Below are positions 7,882-15,412 of a DNA stretch of 64,000 nt, one piece after another. Below the pieces are notes generated by a model. That model saw only the letters and a list, made by a program, of their open reading frames with translations. It was not told the origin of the DNA and made no database searches. The first letter of the stretch is position 1. Every line of letters starts with the position of its first letter. A program made the position numbers and the translations under genes. This DNA comes from Lentzea californiensis (GTDB taxonomy: Bacteria > Actinomycetota > Actinomycetes > Mycobacteriales > Pseudonocardiaceae): NCBI RefSeq assembly GCF_024648825.1, contig NZ_JANBBE010000012.1, forward strand, positions 124,001 through 188,000. The letters are read 5' to 3'.

Positions 7882-10800
7882 TCACGCCCCTCCTTCCAGC
7901 CGGCCGAGCACACCGCGGACGATGCCGTAGGCGAGCGGCACCTGGCCCTCCCACAGCTCCGGCACTCGCTCACCTTCCACGACGCGGCGCAGCGACGTGG
8001 CGAGCGCGACGCCGGAAGCGTGGGATTCCAGGCGAGTGAGTTCAGCGGCGAGGCCCGCGGAGACGACGCCGGACGAAGCCGACTGCACCACCTCGTCCAT
8101 GATCGGGCTCCACTCTGCCAGGCGGTCCTTCGCGTACCGGTCCGCCTCCACGAGCAGCGCCGCGGTCAGGGCGGCGTTGTCGGTGAAGCGGACGGGCAAC
8201 CGGTCGAGCAGCGCGCGGAGTTCCACTCCGCCCGTGTTCCCGGCAATCGCGCAGACGTCGTCGAACGTTTCGAACAGCCGCCCGTGCACGAAGAACAGGT
8301 CGCCGATCCCCTCGACGAGGCCGGACACCTGCTCATCTCCTGTCTGGGCGTAGATCAGGGCCGCGGCCATGTAGTGGGCGCACCACGCCACCGGCTCGGC
8401 GTGGCCGTGCGCGATTCCCGTGTTGTGGTGGTTCTTGGCGATCTCGACGGGATTGCCCGAGCTGTAGGCGAGGCGCAGGCCGTCTACGTGGAGGTCGACC
8501 GCCCGGGAGGAGCGGGCGAGCAGACCCTCCAGTTGGGCGAGCATCGCGGTGTTGCGCCCCAGGGCGACCATGTCCGTGCTGCGCTCGAACACCGCGCGGC
8601 ACCACAGGAGGCGCTCCTTGGCTTCTTGGTGCCGTCCCAGGAAGAGCAGGGTCTGGGCCACGTTCTGCACGGTGTCGGCGACTTCGACGTCGGCCGCGCC
8701 GCGTGCGCGCTTGAGACCGATGAGCTGCTCGCCCATGTTCATCGCGATGTCGAACTCCCGCAGCCGGGCTGCGGCGTTGGTGCCCGTGTGCAGCAGGTTC
8801 TCCACCAAGAAGCGCGGGTCCACGTTCTCGACACGATCGCCGCTCTCTTCGGGGAGTGAGGCGAGCACGCGGTGGACGCCGTCCAGGACCTCACGGGAGC
8901 GGCCCATGTCGGAGAGGACGCCCAGCAGGTCGTGCTCGTTGGCGGCACGGCTGAACGGGCCGAGGCCGGCGAGTTCGGTGTGGCCCGCGACCTGCTCGGA
9001 CAGCTCCAGGGCCTCTTCCAGGAGACCGGCCCTGCGGTAGACGCCGACGAGGTCGCTGCTCAGGATCGATGCTGCCGTGAAGTCCTCTCGCCGCACCGAT
9101 TCGGCCACCAACGCCCGCAACTCATCGATGCCACGCTGCGCGTCGAGCAGCCCGAGAGCACGGGCGTGCAGCCCCCGGATCGTCATCTCGTGCCTGGTGC
9201 CCCGGCTGCCGAGAGCCGCGACGTCGAGGTAGGGCAACAGCTTGCCGAGCATCGCGGGCGAACTGTCGTACCTGAGCGCCTTCGAGCAGACCCAGTAGAT
9301 GTCGTACCAGCGTTCTGCCCGGCGGAAGTACGGCACCCCGCGCACCGCGGCGCCCAGGACGGCTCGCGTGTCCCCGTCGTCGTGGGCCGCGTTCAGTGTG
9401 GACAGCCAAAGCTCTCCGTAGTGGGCGTCGACCGCGGCGACGAAGTCGGGACCCGCCAGCGCGCGGCCGGCCTCCGCCACGCCGGGGTGGATCCGGTAGC
9501 GCGCGGGAGTGATCTCGACGAGTCCTCGGTCCAGTTCGCTCAACATCTCTTCCGTGGCCTGGAAGTAACGGGGCAGGCGGTCTGCCTCCTCGCAGCAGCA
9601 CAGCGCCAGGAACATCTCCCGTGCGCTCGCCGGCAACGACGCGGCCGCCGCGTGCGTCCAGTCCGTCAGGACGGACAGGTAGTCCGTGTCCGACGGCGCT
9701 GGATCGTCCCCTTGCAGGAACGGCTCCAGCCGCACGCCCCGCTCCTTCCAGACCCGCTGTGCCTCGGCCAGGCGCTCCGCGAGCGTCGAGCGGTCTGCGG
9801 CCAGGCCGTTCGCGAGTTCGATGAGTTTCGGGTGCCCCTGCACGATCGCGATCACCCTCGCCGCCAGCCGGAAGTCGTCCTCGATCAACGACTTCAGCTC
9901 CGGCCACTCGCGGGCCAGCAGCATGGCCTCCCTCAGGGACAACGCGTGCACCGCCTCCACCGGCACGGAATCAGCCACCTGGAACCGCGTCCTCGAGGTG
10001 ATCACCAGCCGGGAAAGTCCTTCGTGGGCGGTCAGCGCGCTGACGAGGTGCTCCCACCGCTCGTCGCGCCACTGGCCGTCCGGGGTCAGCAGTGACTCGG
10101 CGTTGTCCAGCACGATCAGGATTCGGTGCTGCGCCAGCAGTTCCGTCAGGGCGGGGAGCAGACCGCGCAACGCCTCGAGGTCGTTGACGACGTGCGCGAT
10201 CTTCAGCCCGGGCAGCTGGCGTTCCAGGGCGAGCGCGAAGTCCGTCAACGCGACCGAAGGCTCCGACGTGGCCGAGTACCAGGCCAGCAGCGGGAACGAA
10301 TCCTGGTGCGTGTAGGCGAGTTCGAGCGCACAGGCGGACTTGCCACCACCCGCCATTCCGTGGAACAGCACGCCGGTCTTCCCGCTGTCCGGGGCGAGAG
10401 CGGCGGTCGCCCGGGCCATCGGCCCCACCCTGCCGACGAACCGGTCGGGCTGCGGCGGGAACTCCGCGAGCTTCACGCGTTCGAGGTCGAACACGACGGG
10501 CCCGCCCTGCGGCGGTACCAGGGTCAGCTCGCCCGCCGCGGCACCGAACAACGTCGGCGTCACGACCGACAACGGTGTGAAGCTCCCCGCCCTGGTCAGC
10601 GCCAGGGGCAACGCCCGTGCGACCGTTTGTCCCTTGCCCAGCACCAGGTCGTAGAACTCGCCGGCCAGTGCGATCGCGAAGGTGTCCACGACCTCGTAGC
10701 GCATCGCGACCACGGCGCAGTCGAGGCGGCTCGTCACCGCGGTGGCCACGGCGGGCAGCGACCCTCCGCCCGGTTCCGCGGCGGACTCGGGCGGCGTGAT

Positions 10801-11622
10801 GCCCAGCAACGACAGCTGTTCGTCCGCGGTCACGGCGGCCGAGGAGCAGGCGGACAACGTCACCAGCTTGATCTGCCCGGACGCGAGTTCCAGCAGGTCG
10901 ACGAGTTCGGTGCTCGACACCCGGTCGCGTTCACCCGACGACGTCTCCAGCAAGACGCCGGCAGGCAGGCCGTGACCGGAGAGGTGCACGACGTCCCAGC
11001 CCTCCTGCTCGAGCAACGCCTCTGCCAAACGCTCCCGCGTGGCGCCGTACTGCAGCACCCGCAGCTCGATCGCCTTGTCGTTGACCTGCGCGATCGTGTG
11101 CACCAGACGTGCCAGCGCATGACGTTCCTTGCGCAGGTTGAGTGCACCGGCACCCTCGGGAACGCTGAAGACCGCGAGCATCCGCAACCGCTCACCGACC
11201 GGCCGCTTCGCGATCACCGAGCGCGGCCGGTGGTCCATCACGAACGTCACGTGCGACGACGCCAGCGTGCGACCGCCGACCCTGGCCAGTTCCCACGGCA
11301 GGTAGCCGACGATCGCGGCGTCCGCGGGCACCTCGACGCGGACGGCGCCACGTTGCCGGGCCAGCTCGTCGGCCACCGGGCCCAGTGCGGAGGACGCCAG
11401 CCAGTCGCCGACCCGGGCGAGCAGGTCGATCTCCTGCTCCCTGCGGCGGTCCGGCGCGGTGTAGGAGCGCAGATACCCCTGGAGGTTGAGGAGGGCCTCG
11501 TGCTGCCACGACGACGGGTCGAGCGCGACCTGGTGATCGGCGAGGAACGCGCCCGTGGCCGAGGTGAGGCGCCAACGCCAGCGAGCAGGACCTGCGTAGT
11601 CGAGCACTTCCAGTCGGAGCAC
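7882..11622 (-). CDS. CHAT protease-STAND ATPase-repeat protein, copy 1
   Basis: A 1,246-residue paralogue of the next gene, with the same order: CHAT domain with His217 (H-L-S-G-H-G) and Cys259 (L-S-A-C-S-S), a P-D-R-F-V-G-R linker, STAND ATPase with Walker A G-M-A-G-G-G-K-S (K428) and Walker B L-I-V-L-D-N, then a long helical repeat region. The two proteins are near-identical in stretches of the CHAT and ATPase parts and drift apart in the C-terminal half, the pattern expected if the tails recognise different ligands. It starts at GTG 11622 with no Shine-Dalgarno; a TAGCCT -10-like hexamer 7 nt upstream suggests a leaderless transcript. The inverted repeat at 11625-11642 overlaps that promoter. 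Role in defence or regulated cell death is inference. Confidence 0.85.
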   Translation of the reverse strand: MLRLEVLDYAGPARWRWRLTSATGAFLADHQVALDPSSWQHEALLNLQGYLRSYTAPDRRREQEIDLLARVGDWLASSALGPVADELARQRGAVRVEVPADAAIVGYLPWELARVGGRTLASSHVTFVMDHRPRSVIAKRPVGERLRMLAVFSVPEGAGALNLRKERHALARLVHTIAQVNDKAIELRVLQYGATRERLAEALLEQEGWDVVHLSGHGLPAGVLLETSSGERDRVSSTELVDLLELASGQIKLVTLSACSSAAVTADEQLSLLGITPPESAAEPGGGSLPAVATAVTSRLDCAVVAMRYEVVDTFAIALAGEFYDLVLGKGQTVARALPLALTRAGSFTPLSVVTPTLFGAAAGELTLVPPQGGPVVFDLERVKLAEFPPQPDRFVGRVGPMARATAALAPDSGKTGVLFHGMAGGGKSACALELAYTHQDSFPLLAWYSATSEPSVALTDFALALERQLPGLKIAHVVNDLEALRGLLPALTELLAQHRILIVLDNAESLLTPDGQWRDERWEHLVSALTAHEGLSRLVITSRTRFQVADSVPVEAVHALSLREAMLLAREWPELKSLIEDDFRLAARVIAIVQGHPKLIELANGLAADRSTLAERLAEAQRVWKERGVRLEPFLQGDDPAPSDTDYLSVLTDWTHAAAASLPASAREMFLALCCCEEADRLPRYFQATEEMLSELDRGLVEITPARYRIHPGVAEAGRALAGPDFVAAVDAHYGELWLSTLNAAHDDGDTRAVLGAAVRGVPYFRRAERWYDIYWVCSKALRYDSSPAMLGKLLPYLDVAALGSRGTRHEMTIRGLHARALGLLDAQRGIDELRALVAESVRREDFTAASILSSDLVGVYRRAGLLEEALELSEQVAGHTELAGLGPFSRAANEHDLLGVLSDMGRSREVLDGVHRVLASLPEESGDRVENVDPRFLVENLLHTGTNAAARLREFDIAMNMGEQLIGLKRARGAADVEVADTVQNVAQTLLFLGRHQEAKERLLWCRAVFERSTDMVALGRNTAMLAQLEGLLARSSRAVDLHVDGLRLAYSSGNPVEIAKNHHNTGIAHGHAEPVAWCAHYMAAALIYAQTGDEQVSGLVEGIGDLFFVHGRLFETFDDVCAIAGNTGGVELRALLDRLPVRFTDNAALTAALLVEADRYAKDRLAEWSPIMDEVVQSASSGVVSAGLAAELTRLESHASGVALATSLRRVVEGERVPELWEGQVPLAYGIVRGVLGRLEGGA
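7889..7895 (-). promoter_or_regulatory. Shine-Dalgarno deciding a TTG start
   Basis: AAGGAGG (minus strand) lies 10 nt upstream of the TTG at 7878 and inside the 3' end of the upstream CHAT gene. It supports the rare start codon and couples the two CHAT genes. Confidence 0.65.
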
Positions 11623-11624
11623 TC

Positions 11625-11642
11625 GATCGAGGCTAGTCGATC
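11625..11642 (-). promoter_or_regulatory. Inverted repeat at the CHAT operon promoter
   Basis: GATCGA (11625-11630), a 6-nt spacer, then TCGATC (11637-11642) form a perfect inverted repeat. On the minus strand it covers a TAGCCT -10-like hexamer (11635-11630), placing the likely transcription start at the GTG at 11622. It could be an operator; no matching -35 is evident. Confidence 0.35.
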
Positions 11643-11837
11643 ACACCTGCACGAGCGGGTGTTTCACCAATCAACAATCGCGGAAGTCGGTTGAAAACAG
11701 CGAAAAGCGAAAGCAGCGCGTTGACACTCGATGCGGGGAGAAATTCCGTTACGCGATCTCCTCAGGAATCAATTCCGCAGCTCCCACGCTTCTGGCACGT
11801 GAATGGCGGCTGCACCAGCAAGTAGCCTCCTTTTCGG

Positions 11838-11990
11838 CCACGACAACCAGGCTCCCCGAGTCTCCTTCTACACCAAACGGGGAATGGGACGCGATGTGCC
11901 GCACCTACGCGAAACACTGCCCGCGGCAGGACTTCGGCACGGCGACCGCGTCGCGAACCTCTTCGCCGCCGACGAGCTCCACTCCCCTCG
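11838..11990 (+). pseudogene. Decayed fragment of a PaaK-like adenylate-forming ligase
   Basis: Conceptual translation with two frame changes gives a block typical of phenylacetate-CoA-ligase-like enzymes: A-P-R-V-S-F-Y-T-K-R in one frame, then E-W-D-A-M-C-R-T-Y-A-K-H after removal of one G near 11880, then L-P-A-A-G-L-R-H-G-D-R-V-A-N-L-F-A back in the first frame, ending at TGA 11998-12000. Upstream, a degenerate G-T-T-G loop can be read at about 11838. Only about 50 of roughly 420 family residues remain, with no start signals, so this is a relic and not a gene. The rest of the 11643-12056 gap shows only a TTGACA hexamer at 11721 without a convincing -10. Confidence 0.5.
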
Positions 11991-12056
11991 TTGGAGGTGA
12001 ATCCCCGCACAGGCAAGACCGTGCGCTCCTCGACGAGCGTCCCGTGTAGTTAGTGT

Positions 12057-12806
12057 GTGCCGGTGCGAAAGATCCTGGTCATCGGTATCGGCGCGGGCAA
12101 CCCCGACCACCTGACGGTGCAGGCCGTCAAGGCGTTGCAGACGGTCGACGTGTACTTCGTGCTGGACAAGGGTTCCGTGAAGCAGGAGCTCGTCGACCTG
12201 CGCGCGTCGATCCTGGCGGAGCACGCGACGCGCCCGTACCGCTGGGTCGAGGGCCGGGATCCGGAACGCGACCGCAACCCCGCCGACTACAAGGCGACGA
12301 TCGACGCCTGGCGCCGCGACCGCGCGGACGTCGTCCTGGGCCTGCTGTCGGAACTGGGCGAGGACGAGGTCGGGGCGTTCCTGGTGTGGGGCGACCCGTC
12401 CCTGTACGACTCGACGCTGGCGATTCTCGACGACCTGCTGGCCCGCGGCGAGTCGTTCGAGGTGGAGGTCATCCCCGGCGTGACGTCGGTGGCCGCGCTG
12501 ACCGCCGGCCACCGGGTGTCGCTGAACCAGGTCGGCAAGCCGGTGCAGATCACGACCGGCCGCAGGCTGGCCGCCGGGTGGCCGTCCGATGTGGACGACG
12601 TGGCCGTGATGCTCGACGCGTCGTACTCGTTCGAGGGCGTCGACCCCGACACGTGGATCTACTGGGGCGCCTACCTCGGGATGCCGGACGAGATCCTGGT
12701 GTCGGGCCGCGTCGGGGACGTGGCGGCGCGGATCCGCGAGGTGCGGGACGAGGCCCGTGCGCGCAAGGGCTGGATCATGGACACCTACCTGCTGCGCAGG
12801 CCCTGA
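12057..12806 (+). CDS. cobF: Precorrin-6A synthase (deacetylating), CobF
   Basis: A 249-residue tetrapyrrole methylase. Evidence: I-L-V-I-G-I-G-A-G-N-P-D-H-L-T at the N-terminus (SAM-binding G-x-G-x-G), the L-V-W-G-D-P-S-L-Y-D-S block in which CobF has G-D-P-x-x-Y, V-E-V-I-P-G-V-T-S-V and a C-terminal W-I-M-D-T-Y-L-L-R. In the aerobic cobalamin pathway CobF methylates C-1 of precorrin-5 and releases acetate. No other cobalamin gene is in the window, so it is detached from its pathway. GTG 12057 or GTG 12063 could be the start; a TAGTTA hexamer just upstream suggests a leaderless message. It ends 6 bp from the convergent TetR gene, with an 8-bp inverted repeat (12802-12809/12821-12828) across the junction. 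Confidence 0.85.
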   Translation: MPVRKILVIGIGAGNPDHLTVQAVKALQTVDVYFVLDKGSVKQELVDLRASILAEHATRPYRWVEGRDPERDRNPADYKATIDAWRRDRADVVLGLLSELGEDEVGAFLVWGDPSLYDSTLAILDDLLARGESFEVEVIPGVTSVAALTAGHRVSLNQVGKPVQITTGRRLAAGWPSDVDDVAVMLDASYSFEGVDPDTWIYWGAYLGMPDEILVSGRVGDVAARIREVRDEARARKGWIMDTYLLRRP

Positions 12807-12812
12807 TCGGGG

Positions 12813-13340
12813 CTACTCCGCGATCAGGCGGCCGACCGAGCGTTCGACGAGCGCACGGGTCGCGTTCGGCGTGGTGAACGCCAGGATCGACATGTGCACG
12901 ACCATGTCCAGGAGGTCGTTGGCGTTGAACTCGGCCGAGATCCTGCCTTCCATCTGCGCCCGCCCGATGGCCTCGACCTTGTGCCGGTACGCCTCGGCCT
13001 CGGCCGCCGGAACGGCCTCGAAGCCGTTCTCGAGCCGGTGGTACGCCGCCAGTCTGAGCAGCTGCGGCTGGTCGCGGTAGGAGTCGAACAACCGGCCCGC
13101 GTAGCCGGGCAGGTCTTCGGGCGTGATCGGGACCTGCTGGATCATCCGGTCGATCTGGATCTTCAGCAGCTCGTCGAACAGCCCTTCCTTGCTGTCGAAG
13201 TAGGCGTAGATCATCGCCTTGTTGCACCCGGCCTTGGCCGCGATGCGATCGACCCGCGCGCCGGCGACGCCGTACTGCGCGAACTCGTCCATCGCCGCGT
13301 CGAGCAGCTTGGCCTTGGTCGCTTCCTTGTCCCTCACCAC
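12813..13340 (-). CDS. TetR/AcrR-family transcriptional regulator
   Basis: A 175-residue regulator. The N-terminal HTH reads L-L-D-A-A-M-D-E-F-A then V-D-R-I-A-A-K-A-G-C-N-K-A-M-I-Y-A-Y-F-D-S-K-E-G-L-F, the classic TetR DNA-binding domain (about residues 10-55). The helical ligand domain resembles the TetR C-terminal group often found beside SDR genes. It is divergent from an SDR oxidoreductase, and the shared 131-bp gap holds three or four copies of an AACCAACnGGTTGGTT-like palindrome, so it very probably represses both itself and the SDR. The start is GTG 13340. The ligand is unknown, likely a substrate or product of the SDR. Confidence 0.9.
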   Translation of the reverse strand: MVRDKEATKAKLLDAAMDEFAQYGVAGARVDRIAAKAGCNKAMIYAYFDSKEGLFDELLKIQIDRMIQQVPITPEDLPGYAGRLFDSYRDQPQLLRLAAYHRLENGFEAVPAAEAEAYRHKVEAIGRAQMEGRISAEFNANDLLDMVVHMSILAFTTPNATRALVERSVGRLIAE

Positions 13341-13351
13341 ACCCGCATTCT

Positions 13352-13460
13352 AACCAACCGGTTGGTTCTGACAACTAACCAGTTGGTTGACAGGCCTGCG
13401 CCGGTCTGGTTGCCTGGTTCAGCAACCAAACAGTTGGTTAGTTCAGCCAACCGGTCAGTC
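13352..13460. promoter_or_regulatory. TetR operator array between divergent TetR and SDR genes
   Basis: A perfect 16-bp palindrome AACCAACCGGTTGGTT at 13352-13367 is followed by near-copies AACTAACCAGTTGGTT at 13373-13388 and AACCAAACAGTTGGTT at 13424-13439, and a weaker half-conserved site at 13445-13460. The first pair abuts the TetR start and the last pair abuts the SDR ribosome site, so both promoters can be covered by the adjacent TetR protein. Confidence 0.8.
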
Positions 13461-13471
13461 AGGAGAGCGTC

Positions 13472-14287
13472 ATGAAGGTCGCACTGGTCACGGGTGCCTC
13501 GTCGGGGATCGGCGAGGCCACGGCGGTCGAGCTGCACAAAGCCGGCTACACGGTGTACGCGGCGGCACGGCGGGTGCAGCGGATGGAAGGGCTGGCCGCG
13601 CAGGGCATCCGGGTGCTGGAGATGGACGTGACGCGGGACGAGTCGATGGTCGAGGGCGTCAAGCAGGTCGTCGCGGAGGCCGGGCGGATCGACGTGCTCG
13701 TCAACAACGCCGGGTACGGGTCGTACGGCGCCGTCGAGGACGTGCCGCTCGACGAGGCGCGGTACCAGTTCGAGGTCAACGTGTTCGGGCTGGCGCGGCT
13801 GGTCCAGCTGGTGTCGCCGCACATGCGCGAGGCCGGGCGCGGGCGGATCGTCAACGTCTCGTCCATCGGCGGGCGGATCTACGAGCCGCTCGGGGCCTGG
13901 TACCACTCGACGAAGTTCGCGGTCGAAGGATTCAGCGACTCGCTGCGGCTTGAACTGAAGCCGTTCGGGATCGACGTCGTGGTGATCCAGCCCGGCGGGA
14001 TCAAGACCGAGTGGGGCGGGATCGCGGTCGAGAACCTGCGGAAGACCTCTGGCGGCGGTGCCTACGCGGGGCAGGTCAGGCAGTTGTCCGGGGTCTTCTC
14101 GCAGATGGGCCGCGCGAGTGAGCCGAAGGTGATCGCGGACGTCATCGTGAAGGCCGCCGAAGCCAGGAGGCCGCGCACGAGGTACGCGGCGGGGTTCGGG
14201 GCACGGCCGATCCTGTTCGCGCGCCGGGTGTTGTCCGACCGGGCGTTCGACGCCCTGTTCCTCGGGGCGATGCGCCGGTTCGCCTAA
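13472..14287 (+). CDS. SDR-family NAD(P)-dependent oxidoreductase
   Basis: A 271-residue classical short-chain dehydrogenase. It has the T-G-A-S-S-G-I-G cofactor loop (about 8-15), a D-V-T block, N-N-A-G-Y-G, catalytic Ser in N-V-S-S-I-G, and the Y-x-x-x-K pair in W-Y-H-S-T-K-F-A-V-E-G-F. The A-A-R-R after the second strand favours NADP(H). The family reduces or oxidises carbonyl/alcohol groups; substrate unknown. AGGAGAG lies 5-10 nt before the ATG. It is divergent from the TetR gene and under the operator array at 13352-13460. Confidence 0.9.
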   Translation: MKVALVTGASSGIGEATAVELHKAGYTVYAAARRVQRMEGLAAQGIRVLEMDVTRDESMVEGVKQVVAEAGRIDVLVNNAGYGSYGAVEDVPLDEARYQFEVNVFGLARLVQLVSPHMREAGRGRIVNVSSIGGRIYEPLGAWYHSTKFAVEGFSDSLRLELKPFGIDVVVIQPGGIKTEWGGIAVENLRKTSGGGAYAGQVRQLSGVFSQMGRASEPKVIADVIVKAAEARRPRTRYAAGFGARPILFARRVLSDRAFDALFLGAMRRFA

Positions 14288-14345
14288 GGCGTGTTGCAAC
14301 CATCTGGCCAGGTACCTTCGGTTCAGAACCACTGAGGGGAGTCGT

Positions 14346-15236
14346 GTGCACGAGGGGCTGTCGCCGGAGGCCGAGAAGCTCTACCTGGCGATGCTGCGCG
14401 GAGACGCCGTCGAGCCCGGCCCGGCACACGAGGAGCTCGAACGGCTCGGGCTGATCAGGAACAACGACGTGCGCCCGCCGCGTTCCGCGCTGGCCGCGAT
14501 CGCGTCGGGGCACGAGGTCGCCGCTGTGCGGGCCAGGGAGACCGCAGAGCTCCTGGCCGCCGCCTATGCCGAGCACGGTGCGAAAGAGGTCGACTTCGTC
14601 GAGGTCCTCAAGGAGGCGGACGAGGTGATCAGCGCGTTCGAGGAGATGCAGAGCCAGGCCAAGTCGGAGATCCGGGCGCTCGATCCCGGTTCGTACCTGA
14701 GCCCGCAGCCGGAGGCGAGTCCCGCGCAGCCGCCGGCGCTGGCCCGCGGTGTCGCCTACCGGGTCGTGTACGAGTCGGCGTTGCTGCAGACCGAACGCGG
14801 GTTCGCGTCGGTGCAGGAGAGCATCGCGGTGGGCGAGCAGGCGCGGACGTTCCCCGGTGTGCCGCTGAAGCTCGTGATCGCCGACTCGGACCGGGCGTTG
14901 ATCGCGGTGCCGACCGTCAAGGGCGGGAACGTCGTCGCACTGCTCATTCACCCGTCCGTGCTACTGAGCGCGTTGATCGAGTTGTTCGAGGCCTTCTGGC
15001 GGATGGCGGTGTCGATCACCCCTGGCGGCCAGGAGGACAGCCAGCAGGAGCCAACCACGGCCACCCGGCGGCTGATGGCGCTGCTCAGCGCCGGCCTGAC
15101 GGACGAGTCGATCGCGCGCGAGCTCGGCGTCAGCGAGCGCACGGTGCACCGCAGGGTGAGCCGGCTGCAGCAGTTGCTGGGGGCGCAGACCCGGTTCCAG
15201 CTCGGCGTCCAGGCATCACGGCGAGGTTGGCTTTAG
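14346..15236 (+). CDS. LuxR-tail (TrmB-like) transcriptional regulator
   Basis: A 296-residue protein. The C-terminal 60 residues are a GerE/LuxR HTH (L-M-A-L-L-S-A-G-L-T-D-E-S-I-A-R-E-L-G-V-S-E-R-T-V-H-R-R-split by register). The N-terminal part starts L-S-P-E-A-E-K-L-Y-L-A-M-L-R-G and resembles the degenerate winged-helix of actinomycete TrmB/LuxR regulators; a coiled helix at 95-115 and a phospholipase-D-like sensor region (about 130-220) follow. No receiver or ATPase domain is present. It starts at GTG 14346 behind GAGGGGA and sits alone before a secreted peptidase gene. Target genes unknown. Confidence 0.75.
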   Translation: MHEGLSPEAEKLYLAMLRGDAVEPGPAHEELERLGLIRNNDVRPPRSALAAIASGHEVAAVRARETAELLAAAYAEHGAKEVDFVEVLKEADEVISAFEEMQSQAKSEIRALDPGSYLSPQPEASPAQPPALARGVAYRVVYESALLQTERGFASVQESIAVGEQARTFPGVPLKLVIADSDRALIAVPTVKGGNVVALLIHPSVLLSALIELFEAFWRMAVSITPGGQEDSQQEPTTATRRLMALLSAGLTDESIARELGVSERTVHRRVSRLQQLLGAQTRFQLGVQASRRGWL

Positions 15237-15412
15237 TCACCCAAAGTCACAGAGCTGACGATCTTCATCACTCTATGAGCACGATCGGTGACAGTTTCCA
15301 GACATGGCGACTTTCTGCCATCACCCAAGAGTGTTAAACGCCGTTTTCTCCTTTCTCCTCTGTTGCAAGCGCGGTCTTACCCAGGCCGTGCGGGGGCAGG
15401 AAGGGATCTACC

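Noticed and set aside
11762..12016. 84-residue minus-strand ORF in the gap before cobF
   Set aside because: Arg-rich without motifs; the plus strand in this interval shows PaaK-like fragments in changed frames.
12802..12828. Inverted repeat as terminator between cobF and tetR
   Set aside because: 8-bp stem with an 11-nt loop, no T-run and inside coding ends; too weak to call as a terminator.
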